From NCBI GenBank assembly GCA_031277685.1, contig JAITLV010000103.1:1-57614 (forward strand): a stretch of 57,614 nucleotides of DNA, read 5' to 3'. The notes under the pieces are model-generated. The model was not told the DNA's origin. It saw only the letters and a program-made list of their open reading frames with translations, and did no database searches. The position numbers and the translations under genes are program-made. Source of the DNA: Sphingobacterium sp. (GTDB taxonomy: Bacteria > Bacteroidota > Bacteroidia > Sphingobacteriales > Sphingobacteriaceae). Positions 1-7,752 of the stretch are shown in pieces; position 1 is the stretch's first letter, and every line of letters begins with the position of its first letter.

Positions 1-926
1 TATAAATAGGGATTTCTCGGGATCCGGATGAGTTTATAGCCCTCCTTCCTTAGCGATTCTTGTAATTCAATTTCGGGGAGCGTTTTAAAGATAATGATGC
101 TCAACGATTGACTCGGTACTATTCCGGATTTTGATAAAAAATCTCGGGCACCTTTTTTTAACAGAATCCGCCGAAACTTCTTCTCTGCCTTCACCGCTGG
201 AATTTTTTCACTTCCGGGGAACCAGAAATTCGGATTAAAATTTTTGACAGCAATCATGGGTAGATTTATACCGGCTGCGAATTTTTCCATTTCCCTTTCC
301 GAAACTTTGTAAACAAAGTTGCCTACGGCTTCATAGGAGAAACGGTTCTTCCAGATTTTGTTTACTGAACCATATTTAATTTTTTCCAAAACATTGTTTA
401 TAAACATTAAAAGTGGCATTTTCAGAATCGGATCTTGTGGTTCAATAATGACGATCCCCTTTTTCGCTACTCGGATCATTTCATATAGCGCCGCATAAGG
501 CCTTGGAAAATGATGATAGGTCTCTTTGCATAAGATATAGTCTATACTGTTATTTCCAAATGAAAGACTTTCGGCATTTTCAGCTGAATATTTTTCAACA
601 ATGCCAACCTCTGCGGATACCGCCAGAAATTCATCGCTGATATCCGAAGCAATGACATCCCGTACACCATTTTCAATTAAATAATTGGCGTCATGTCCAT
701 AAGCGTCACCTACAGTCAACCAGGACGAATCTTTATAAGTAGTGATGGGTTTGATGCAGTTAAAAAATTGATTCTGCAACCAATGGTTCACGGATCCCTT
801 ATAGGCTTTAATTCCGTTGAGTAGGGTGATCCGTTGTTCTTTTTCTGGAAATTGGTTTGTATACCAATTGGAATGTCGGCTATAACTGTCTTCGTGAAAA
901 GGCGCTGTAGACTTGTTGTTCTCCAT
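1..926 (-). CDS. SAM-dependent class I methyltransferase (3' end outside window)
   Basis: The minus-strand reading frame opens with ATG at 926 and runs without a stop to the window edge, so the C-terminus is missing after about 308 codons. Residues about 70-80 (TVGDAYGHDA) resemble the SAM-binding motif I of class I methyltransferases. They are followed by an acidic strand end (ASDISDEF), and then by a Methyltransf_11-like stretch with AENAESLSF, DYILCKETYHHF and VAKKGIVIIEP. The glycine pattern of motif I is unusual (DAYGHD rather than DxGxG). There is no signal peptide, so the enzyme should be cytoplasmic. The gene diverges from the peptide cluster at 1427, with about 500 bases between them. 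A role in tailoring that peptide is possible but not shown. The substrate is unknown. Confidence 0.75.
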   Translation of the reverse strand, partial: MENNKSTAPFHEDSYSRHSNWYTNQFPEKEQRITLLNGIKAYKGSVNHWLQNQFFNCIKPITTYKDSSWLTVGDAYGHDANYLIENGVRDVIASDISDEFLAVSAEVGIVEKYSAENAESLSFGNNSIDYILCKETYHHFPRPYAALYEMIRVAKKGIVIIEPQDPILKMPLLMFINNVLEKIKYGSVNKIWKNRFSYEAVGNFVYKVSEREMEKFAAGINLPMIAVKNFNPNFWFPGSEKIPAVKAEKKFRRILLKKGARDFLSKSGIVPSQSLSIIIFKTLPEIELQESLRKEGYKLIRIPRNPYL

Positions 927-1426
927 AACGTTATTTTACAAAATTGGTGACTTCAGATAATATTTTTTCTATGGATGGTTTGTAATTTTGATTACCGGTA
1001 ATTATGAAAGGTAATAAAGCTTTTGGTTATTTAAAACTTTCATTGTATGATAATTGAATAATCTGACAATGAAATTGCAATACCTTTAATAATATTTAAA
1101 TATAATTTTATGCTTAATAACGATGTTGTGGTTGTTTTCGCTACATTTATTTTTTTTAAAGAAATATGGATACGAAAGGTCCGGGGTCCTATGGCTTGTT
1201 GGATTGTATAAAATTTTCTGAGTTGAACTTCGGAGATGGACGACCTGTCTTTCTTGGCGTTTCTACGTATCTCCAATTATCCTGTCGGTTTTTCAAATAT
1301 TCAGCAGATCTGTCCCAATATTGATGTAGTATAATTCGAATATGGATTGGTGCTTTTAGGTGCTGGGTAAATAGTAGACATTCGTAATGTTATTAAAATA
1401 ATTATTCAACTAAATTCTTTTAAAAG
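927..1426. other. 500-base intergenic region between divergent genes
   Basis: This AT-rich spacer separates the methyltransferase gene from the peptide precursor gene and should hold both promoters. A plus-strand TAATTTTG at 983-990 fits the Bacteroidota -7 element, but it lies over 430 bases from the precursor start and has no TTG at the usual distance. A 78-codon minus-strand frame at 1040-1276 is lysine- and isoleucine-rich without recognisable features, and I do not regard it as a gene. Confidence 0.5.
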
Positions 1427-1615
1427 ATGAAAACGTTAGAAAAATTAAGCGCTAAAGGCGTTCAGACAATTGGAGAATCTGCTAGCAAGATCGTAGGCGG
1501 ATTAGGTGGTGCAACTGAAATTACATGGGTATCAGACCATGGTGACCACTGCTGTCAAGATGGCAAGCCTGATCCAAAAACAGGCAATTGTCTATCGTTT
1601 GCAACAGCGATGTAA
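1427..1615 (+). CDS. Candidate grasp-with-spasm RiPP precursor peptide
   Basis: This 62-residue peptide immediately precedes an ATP-grasp maturase and a SPASM protein, the position expected for the precursor in grasp-with-spasm systems. Residues 1-26 form a lysine- and serine-containing, probably helical leader (MKTLEKLSAKGVQTIGESAS). A GGLGG stretch at 24-28 could mark the leader/core border. The C-terminal half (29-62) is rich in residues that ATP-grasp ligases link through side chains: Thr30, Glu31, Thr33, Ser36, Asp37, Asp40, Asp45, Lys47, Asp49, Lys51, Thr52. It also has Cys42, Cys43, Cys55, His38 and His41. The peptide has no signal sequence. The function of the product is unknown. The role is inferred from context and composition, and no homolog was searched. 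Confidence 0.75.
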   Translation: MKTLEKLSAKGVQTIGESASKIVGGLGGATEITWVSDHGDHCCQDGKPDPKTGNCLSFATAM

Positions 1616-1631
1616 GAATCAAAATGCTAAG

Positions 1632-1660
1632 AAAGGGCGGATACACAATGTCCGCCTTTT
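1632..1660 (+). terminator. Hairpin after precursor gene, likely partial terminator/attenuator
   Basis: AAAGGGCGGA (1632-1641) pairs with TCCGCCTTTT (1651-1660) over ten base pairs including one G-T, with a nine-base loop. The stem ends in a short T run. It sits 16 bases after the precursor stop and before the maturase start. It probably lets precursor mRNA accumulate above enzyme mRNA, as is common in RiPP operons. It also argues against a maturase start upstream of it. Confidence 0.6.
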
Positions 1661-1671
1661 CTGCTTTTAGG

Positions 1672-2667
1672 ATGAACCCATTTATTTATAGCACCTTGGA
1701 AAAGAAAATTTTAATATTGAGCCAGTCTTATTTAGAAGGAACGACAGATACCGTCTGTATGTGGCTTAATTTTTTGCAGGCACCTTATCAGCGGTTCAAT
1801 GGCGAAGATCTATTTAAATTGGAAAACCTAAATCAGCTTCCCAATGACGATGAGGTAGGCTTAGTCTGGTATCGCCGTAAAATAGCGCATATGCCGGTGG
1901 ATTTTGCGACCCAAAACGATTCGGCCCATACCCATTATACCATGAACCGCTTTTTGATCAATGAATTTGATACCCTGCATTCCTTGCTATTCTATGCGAT
2001 AGATAAAGCTAAATGGTTCAATGACCCGGTCATAGAAGACCACCTCAACAAATTAAGGGTACTTCAGCTGGCCAGTAAGCTTGGGTTGAAAATACCTTTT
2101 ACCGAGGTCCTGACAAATAAAAAATCATTGATCAAGCTTCAGCAGGCGTATCCAGTACTTATCGTCAAGCCGCTGAGTGACTGTATCATGCTGGAAGACG
2201 ACGATGGCAATCGCTTTAAGATGTTGACACAGGTCATCGACCAGGAAAACATGGACCTGATACCCGAACAGTTTTTCCCTTCTATGGTGCAGGAAAGGGT
2301 AGAAAAAACACTTGAAATACGCTCTTTCTATCTCGATGAATGTTTTTATTCCATGGCCATCTTCTCGCAGGGCAATAGCAAGACCACAAGCGATTTTCGA
2401 AATTATGATAAGGATCACCCCAATCGTACTGTCCCCTATAAACTGCCAGCAGACATCGCGTCAAAGCTACAGCAATTGATGCAGCGCCTCAACCTGAAAA
2501 CAGGCTCCATCGATCTGATCCTTGATCAAAACCGCGACTACTATTTTCTGGAGATCAATCCCGCAGGACAGTTTGGTATGGTTTCGTATCCCTGCAATTA
2601 CTATTTGGAAAAAAAAATGGCTACAACCCTTTTAAAAAAATTGGACAATGAAAAGGAAATTTGTTAA
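1672..2667 (+). CDS. gwsG: ATP-grasp peptide maturase, grasp-with-spasm system (graspetide ligase)
   Basis: This ATP-grasp ligase (331 residues) is expected to activate acidic side chains of the precursor by phosphorylation and join them to hydroxyl or amino side chains, giving ester or amide macrocycles. After the start the sequence reaches the family-typical KKILILSQSYLEGTTD block. Lys166 lies in the nucleotide-binding strand (LIVKPLSD). The QERVEKTLEIRSFYLD block at about 207-222 fits the adenine and phosphate region. EINPAGQFGMVS at 294-305 is the metal-binding signature of RiPP ATP-grasp ligases. I chose ATG 1672 because an in-frame start at 1588 would lie inside the precursor gene and put the hairpin at 1632-1660 in the coding region. 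The stop overlaps the next gene by 20 bases. Confidence 0.88.
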   Translation: MNPFIYSTLEKKILILSQSYLEGTTDTVCMWLNFLQAPYQRFNGEDLFKLENLNQLPNDDEVGLVWYRRKIAHMPVDFATQNDSAHTHYTMNRFLINEFDTLHSLLFYAIDKAKWFNDPVIEDHLNKLRVLQLASKLGLKIPFTEVLTNKKSLIKLQQAYPVLIVKPLSDCIMLEDDDGNRFKMLTQVIDQENMDLIPEQFFPSMVQERVEKTLEIRSFYLDECFYSMAIFSQGNSKTTSDFRNYDKDHPNRTVPYKLPADIASKLQQLMQRLNLKTGSIDLILDQNRDYYFLEINPAGQFGMVSYPCNYYLEKKMATTLLKKLDNEKEIC

Positions 2668-2836
2668 GAGTTTAAAGCGCAAAGACGGTTTGCCACTCGC
2701 TGTCTATCTACTGGAAAATGATGGTAATCCGCCCCAAACACAGCGGGGTGATTTTTGGAAATACGATACAGCCGGGAAAATCAATTCCAAAGGTTATGAG
2801 TTGCTCAATTATTATAAAGTGATATCAAAATTTTAA
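2648..2836 (+). CDS. Small unknown protein inside the grasp-with-spasm operon
   Basis: This 62-residue protein overlaps the end of the ATP-grasp gene by 20 bases and stops one base before the SPASM gene, so tight translational coupling suggests it is real. It starts with a basic segment (MKRKFVKSLKRKDGLPLA) and contains YLLENDGNPP, GDFWKYD and YELLNYYKVISKF. It has no signal peptide, cysteine or obvious membrane segment. It is shorter than a typical RiPP recognition element (about 80-90 residues), but it could be a reduced leader-binding partner, an immunity factor or a second substrate. I do not recognise the family. Confidence 0.65.
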   Translation: MKRKFVKSLKRKDGLPLAVYLLENDGNPPQTQRGDFWKYDTAGKINSKGYELLNYYKVISKF

Positions 2837-2837
2837 T

Positions 2838-3908
2838 ATGGCTTACATCAATTATTTTTCGAATTGTCAATTTGTCAAAGGAGCAAACCAGTCTTTGATA
2901 TCAGATCTGCAATTACAGGTTTCATACCCGATTTCGAATGCAATTTTTGAGGTTCTGGTCCATTTAAAGGAACATTCCATCGAAGAATGTATCCAATTTT
3001 ACGGTGCCGAAAATGAGGAGGCCATACGCAGTTATATTGACTTTGTGCTGGACCGGGGAATCGGGTTTATGGATACGGAGATAAGAGGCGAACTAAGCAG
3101 CTTGGATCTCCAATGGGATAGCCCTGCCGAGATCAGCAATGTCATTGTCGAATACAGCGAATCGCAGAATTACGAAGGTGAATTTTACCAGTCGCTATTT
3201 GACTCTAATATCCAGGCCTTGGAACTCCGCTGCTATGATCAGGTTGATCTGGACCGACTGAAGGCTTTCATTGCTTCTTTTAACGGTAAGGTATTAAAGT
3301 ATATCAAAGTCGTTATTCCTTATTCGCTCGCAGCCAGCCCAGATTATCTATACGAACTGGTCAAGACCAACCTTCGTGTTCGGTCTATTCTGCTGCATAG
3401 TGCCCCGAGTGATAGGGAGACAACGACGTATAAGGACAGTGTGGAGGTCAGGTATCTCACCCGTTGTATCGATTCCAATGCGCATTGTGGTGTGGTCCGC
3501 ACGGCCTATTTTATGACCAATATGGAGCTTTTTACCGAAAGCCAACAACACAATACCTGCCTCAACCGGAAATTGGCGATCGACAGGTCGGGATTTATCA
3601 AAAATTGCCCTTCTACAAACCAGGTTTTTGGACATGTGGATAGGATGTCCTTGGATCAATTACTGCAGCATCCTGACCTTAAAAAACTATGGTTTATCCA
3701 TAAAGATCAGATCGAGGTATGCCGGGATTGCGAATTCAGGCACATCTGTACCGACTGTAGGGCATTTACCGAAAAGCCGCAGGACTTATTTTCCAAACCG
3801 CTCAAATGTGGCTACGATCCCTATACCAGTACTTGGTCGGAATGGAGTACCCATCCCTTAAAGCAAGCGGCGATGCTGTACTACGAATCTGAGGAAATTA
3901 AAAACTAA
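2838..3908 (+). CDS. gwsS: SPASM-domain peptide maturase, grasp-with-spasm system
   Basis: This 356-residue protein carries a complete SPASM-type cysteine set: Cys241 and Cys257 with an intervening GxxxxC pattern (SGFIKNC), Cys295, Cys298, Cys304 and Cys307 (CRDCEFRHICTDC), and Cys324 (KCGYDP). These would bind one or two auxiliary iron-sulfur clusters. No CxxxCxxC motif, needed for the radical-SAM cluster, is present anywhere in the N-terminal 240 residues. Alternating hydrophobic strands there (NVIVEYSES, ALELRCYD, YIKVVIPYS) still suggest a barrel-like fold. It may therefore act as a leader-binding or scaffold partner of the ATP-grasp enzyme rather than as a classical radical enzyme. It starts one base after the upstream small gene, so the three are one operon. 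Confidence 0.85.
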   Translation: MAYINYFSNCQFVKGANQSLISDLQLQVSYPISNAIFEVLVHLKEHSIEECIQFYGAENEEAIRSYIDFVLDRGIGFMDTEIRGELSSLDLQWDSPAEISNVIVEYSESQNYEGEFYQSLFDSNIQALELRCYDQVDLDRLKAFIASFNGKVLKYIKVVIPYSLAASPDYLYELVKTNLRVRSILLHSAPSDRETTTYKDSVEVRYLTRCIDSNAHCGVVRTAYFMTNMELFTESQQHNTCLNRKLAIDRSGFIKNCPSTNQVFGHVDRMSLDQLLQHPDLKKLWFIHKDQIEVCRDCEFRHICTDCRAFTEKPQDLFSKPLKCGYDPYTSTWSEWSTHPLKQAAMLYYESEEIKN

Positions 3909-4138
3909 TAATGATTGCTTCTCCCAGCCCTGTACTTCGACGTTTATAATCGTACGGATTGTTATTCCTTTCCAGCAAATATAAATTCGTTCGTTGATTA
4001 ACTTGCCGAATGTTTAGATTTGGAAATAGATACCAAAATGACAGCTGAGGTCAGCTAGGGGGCTTACCTCGATGGACGATGGCTTGACTACGATCATGAA
4101 CCGGATGGATCTGAATTTAGGGATATAACAAAAATAAA

Positions 4139-5239
4139 ATGCGACCAGAAATAATTGAAGAGGCTAAAGTAGCACTGTCTAACCACCCGCAAGGGCATTT
4201 GCACTTGGCCAATAGGATACAGATCGCAGGGGAGCTGAATGATCCGACGAAGGTCAATAAGGTTTTTCTGGCCTGTTGTAAATTTGTTTATGCTGCGCTA
4301 GAAATAGACGATGCGGTCCTGTCAGATATGTTGGATAAAGCAGAAAGCTTTTTGTACGCGGGGCAGGACTGTGATTTTGCAAAACTGTATGGGCAGTACA
4401 AAAACTACCTGGAGGCGGTGGAATCAACCACTTTTTCAACTATTGGACTTGCCTGTTTGTCCCTTTGTTTAAATCTTTCTACAGATGCGGCTAGCCTATT
4501 GGATATTGCGGGTTATGCGGGTGCGGATGACGATGCTTACGATTCGGAAAGCTGGTCGCCTGACCTTTTTGCATCCTATGCCTATGCGGACGGGAGTCCT
4601 TTTTTAGCTGTGGGCAGTAGGGTTAAAAGGATTGAAATTTGGAATTTTTTCCTGGATACCGTGGTTATGCTATCTACCAATCCGGATGCAGCCATTGGCC
4701 GTAAGATCCGCAGTAAGGAATTTGCTGCCGACCACATCAGCAGAACAAAGGATTTTGCCAGTCAATTTGTTACTGATAAAATAGACCGTGTCATACAGTT
4801 GATCATAAAGGATTTAAAAGCTGCCCTTGGGGAATCGCCTTGGAAAAAGGTTGAAATTGAAGGCCAGGATATCGGTGGGAAGGGCATGAAAGGCTGGTAT
4901 GTTGATGACAACGATCAGAAAACACGCCTTGAATTAACCTACTATTTATATGATGGTGATGAATCAACGGTGGATTTATTGACAGCGGTAAAGGAATATA
5001 GCTATCAGCAGAGCCCGGAGGAGGGAACCTGGTTTGCATATACCATCAGCATCTTCCCGGATGGAACGCATCATATCAGTTATAATTTTGACCATTCAAG
5101 GATTTATGCCGACAAGGATCCGAACCTCGAACCGTTTATCGAAGAGTTTAGAAAATACCCCCGAGCAAAGGATTTTACCCCGAAATGGTGGCAGGAGATT
5201 ATCACCAGAAATAAACTGGAATATTTGAAATCAAGCTAG
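4139..5239 (+). CDS. Putative two-domain immunity protein (Imm5-like N-terminus, YezG/DUF600-like C-terminus)
   Basis: This 366-residue protein has no signal peptide. Residues about 1-210 are alpha-helical and recall the Imm5 family of polymorphic-toxin immunity proteins (DFAKLYGQYKNYL, IEIWNFFLDTVV). Residues about 240-360 have the pattern of YezG/DUF600 immunity proteins: KGWYVDDND, an acidic turn DGDEST, TWFAYTISIFPDGTHHISYN and a late KWWQEI. It would bind and neutralise a toxin in the cytoplasm. No toxin gene lies beside it, so it may protect against neighbours or be a remnant of a larger locus. The family assignments are from recalled motifs and are tentative. Confidence 0.5.
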   Translation: MRPEIIEEAKVALSNHPQGHLHLANRIQIAGELNDPTKVNKVFLACCKFVYAALEIDDAVLSDMLDKAESFLYAGQDCDFAKLYGQYKNYLEAVESTTFSTIGLACLSLCLNLSTDAASLLDIAGYAGADDDAYDSESWSPDLFASYAYADGSPFLAVGSRVKRIEIWNFFLDTVVMLSTNPDAAIGRKIRSKEFAADHISRTKDFASQFVTDKIDRVIQLIIKDLKAALGESPWKKVEIEGQDIGGKGMKGWYVDDNDQKTRLELTYYLYDGDESTVDLLTAVKEYSYQQSPEEGTWFAYTISIFPDGTHHISYNFDHSRIYADKDPNLEPFIEEFRKYPRAKDFTPKWWQEIITRNKLEYLKSS

Positions 5240-5444
5240 CGAGCTGCACAAACTTGATCGAGGGAGAAGATAACCTGACCAAAAGAATAATAAAGTAAGT
5301 ACACTATCTCGGTCGAGAACGGCGGATATTAAATGATCCGATACGGATATAAAATAGCTTGATAAACAAGGTATCATATCGCTATTTTTAGTATAAGGCA
5401 TTATTTATACGAATGCAATTTTTACTTACGGCTCATATAGACAG

Positions 5445-6494
5445 ATGAAAAGGATATTGTTTTTAATAGGTATACTTGCTTGCTTAGGGGCAGTGTCATG
5501 CGGTGACCATCGTACCTCAACGGCAGCCCCTGGCGTTTCCCCGCAGGATACAATAAGGATCATTCCCTTTGGGGAAATACCACTGAAATGTTATGGCGAA
5601 CAGTACAGCCCTGATAGATGTTTCAATGAAAATGAGAAAATTTCTGTTGCCCTTTCTAAAAAAAGTGTCAGCTTCGTTGTCAATGACGTAAGTTATATCG
5701 ATCAAGCTGCCGATGATGTCTGCGAATTGGGCTGCGAGGTTTTTGCTTATGGCAATGGCCCCAATAAAGTGATTATATTGGATGCCTTTTTGGAATATGG
5801 CCATTTATATGTGGTTTATTTTTATAACGCAACCACATTGAAGTACTTAGGGAAAAAAGAGATTACGCTGACCGATAAAATAGCGCAGCCTATCAAACTA
5901 CAGGTAGGCCGGATCGGGGATGAACTTGAGGTATCATTTCAGGAGGGAATGGAAAAGTTTACATTTAACCTCAATCAGGGGAAAGATCTCAGGGACAGGG
6001 ATGAGATTCCGCTAGCTGAGTTGATGGAAGAACACAAAGGCAACCCGGAATATGTTACGGATAATTTAATCTTTACACGGGATGAAAACCACCAGCTTCA
6101 GATCAACACCGAAATCCTCAGCTATATCCAGCATAATAGCACAGCGCAGGATAATGCCTATGTGATAGCACTTGAGAAATACGTTAGCCATGCCATAGAT
6201 GGATTGTATTATTACAACAAAAAACAATGGACGGAGGGGGAAATGATCAAGATGATCGCCTATGCGGCCAATACAACTGATCCATTGCACAAGAAACTTT
6301 GGAAAGAATCACCTGAACACTGGCATAATGGTATGTGGGGAAATATTCTGAGCTATTGCTATTTGGTACATGGTAAAACATTATGGGGAAAGCTGCAAAG
6401 TCAATGGGAGGAAGAGCATGATTATAATCTGCCTTATCTCCGGGAAATGATCGCGTATGCGATGAAATTTGACAGGTTCGGGCCGCCCTATTAA
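5445..6494 (+). CDS. Uncharacterised lipoprotein
   Basis: This 349-residue protein starts with a short basic N-terminus, a hydrophobic stretch and the lipobox GAVSC (Cys19), so it should be exported and lipidated. The body has a predicted beta-rich first half (SFVVNDVSYI, HLYVVYFYNATTLKYL) and a helical, tryptophan-rich C-terminus (KLWKESPEHWHNGMWGN). I do not recognise a family. It lies 205 bases after the immunity-like gene on the same strand and converges on the membrane protein gene at 6517 with a 22-base gap. Its place among immunity-like and DUF proteins hints at a defensive or interbacterial role, but this is only inference. Confidence 0.7.
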   Translation: MKRILFLIGILACLGAVSCGDHRTSTAAPGVSPQDTIRIIPFGEIPLKCYGEQYSPDRCFNENEKISVALSKKSVSFVVNDVSYIDQAADDVCELGCEVFAYGNGPNKVIILDAFLEYGHLYVVYFYNATTLKYLGKKEITLTDKIAQPIKLQVGRIGDELEVSFQEGMEKFTFNLNQGKDLRDRDEIPLAELMEEHKGNPEYVTDNLIFTRDENHQLQINTEILSYIQHNSTAQDNAYVIALEKYVSHAIDGLYYYNKKQWTEGEMIKMIAYAANTTDPLHKKLWKESPEHWHNGMWGNILSYCYLVHGKTLWGKLQSQWEEEHDYNLPYLREMIAYAMKFDRFGPPY

Positions 6495-6516
6495 GTTGCA
6501 GTAAACTTTTATTTGA

Positions 6517-7257
6517 TTACCGCCAATTTCTTCGTCGGTCTTCCTGCAAGCGTGCAACGACATAGATGCATAGGTAAGGTAGCAAGACAATAAGCACCAA
6601 TGTGACGATGACCTTGAGCAGCATCAGGATAATCTGAAGGGGAAGTGCGCCCCAAAAACTAAAATAATCCTGGGGAATAAACAACCTGGAATGATCTGTT
6701 CCGTCCGATAGTATTTTATAGTTTTTAGTGTGGATGTACTCCTGTACTTGCTTGTTCAGTGCTAAATTATGGGCTGCAATATCACCGTCTGTATTCCATA
6801 GATTATTGGAGTAACGACGGATTGCCTCCGAAGCGTAAACTTGCTGCTCTTTTTCCCCGACCTTGTACCTGTAGGTAATGGATGCACTAGACGAAGCGGC
6901 AGACTGCCTTGTCGTTGGCACCCAGCTGATTTTATAATCAATAATGCTGCCCTCCACTTTCGTCCAGCTAGGATGAAAGAAATGAAAGCTCCGATATTGA
7001 AATTGCGGTAGGCAGGAATAGCTGGCTGATCCCACCAAATAGACGATAAAGGAAAAAGTAACGAACTTCCTGCTGAAGATTTTACGGTTAAAAAATAGTA
7101 TAAATAACAGCGGCGACAGGACTACGGTGAAAATAAGAACCGGCGGTGGACTCAAGCACAGAAATAGGATGTAGAGCACTGGCATGAGAAAATTGTACGT
7201 AATTTTGTCGTGCAATCTCCTGGTTTCTTTTAAGTAGCTTTCGTTCGAATGATTCAT
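6517..7257 (-). CDS. Membrane protein with DUF3592-like domain
   Basis: This 246-residue protein has two or three hydrophobic helices in the first 80 residues (VLYILFLCLSPPPVLIFTVV and FVTFSFIVYLVGSASY). A hydrophilic beta-rich domain follows, opening with WTKVEGSIIDYKIS and containing ASITYRYKVGEKEQQVYAS, and a C-terminal helix pair ends the protein (LQIILMLLKVIVTLVLIVLL). That order of helices around a G-x-I/V strand and a YxYxVxG hairpin matches DUF3592, a family of unknown function. It is the last gene of a four-gene minus-strand run (9560 to 6517). A second DUF3592-like gene occurs at 31312. Confidence 0.65.
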   Translation of the reverse strand: MNHSNESYLKETRRLHDKITYNFLMPVLYILFLCLSPPPVLIFTVVLSPLLFILFFNRKIFSRKFVTFSFIVYLVGSASYSCLPQFQYRSFHFFHPSWTKVEGSIIDYKISWVPTTRQSAASSSASITYRYKVGEKEQQVYASEAIRRYSNNLWNTDGDIAAHNLALNKQVQEYIHTKNYKILSDGTDHSRLFIPQDYFSFWGALPLQIILMLLKVIVTLVLIVLLPYLCIYVVARLQEDRRRNWR

Positions 7258-7289
7258 TAATTTGATCGGGATAAAATGTCCTTAACCGT

Positions 7290-7712
7290 TTACAGATAAG
7301 CTGCGTCAATATGCTGGGCTTTCAGTTGTTCTAAAACCGTTTGATCCGCATCATAGAAAATGGTCATTTTTCGGAGATTCGGAAACAGTGAGGCATCTGC
7401 CGCATTGGAGATATTAAACTGCTCATCCTCCCCATCCCACAACGGGGCAATCTGCATGTAAATAGCATTGCCACCGTCTTGATAGATCTCTGGAATGTTT
7501 GCCAGTAGTGCAGCGGGGATTTCCAGTTGCCTAAAGTATTCCAGTGCTTCAGGAATGATGGCATAGCCTTCCGCGTCAATGTCTATCGCGCGGTGCTTGT
7601 AATCTTTTGCAAATGCATAAATATCAAACTGCGGCAGCAATACATGCTGATTGTACATCAGCTCCTGAATGGCGCAGAGTTTAAAGTTAATATCTTGAAA
7701 ATGGGCTATCAT
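7290..7712 (-). CDS. DUF6892-like protein
   Basis: This 140-residue cytoplasmic protein matches what I recall of DUF6892: an N-terminal DINFKLCAIQELMY, then AIDIDAEGYAIIPEALEYF, LANIPEIYQDGGNAIYMQIA and LWDGEDEQFNISNAADA. The conserved DGGNxIYMQI and WDGEDE motifs are both present. The family often appears in toxin-immunity or Bacteroidota accessory contexts, and its molecular role is not known to me. The gene ends 32 bases before the DUF3592-like gene and starts 40 bases after the LRR gene, which is consistent with one transcript. Confidence 0.7.
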   Translation of the reverse strand: MIAHFQDINFKLCAIQELMYNQHVLLPQFDIYAFAKDYKHRAIDIDAEGYAIIPEALEYFRQLEIPAALLANIPEIYQDGGNAIYMQIAPLWDGEDEQFNISNAADASLFPNLRKMTIFYDADQTVLEQLKAQHIDAAYL

Positions 7713-7752
7713 ACGGTGATTGTTATGTAGTCAAATTGTTTTGTGCCGGGCA

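Noticed and set aside
1040..1276. 78-codon minus-strand frame between the methyltransferase and the precursor
   Set aside because: It is low-complexity and Lys/Ile-rich, shows no motif or export signal and sits in an AT-rich promoter region.
1588..1671. Longer N-terminus for the ATP-grasp maturase
   Set aside because: It would overlap the precursor gene and translate through the hairpin at 1632-1660; the family-typical sequence begins after 1672.
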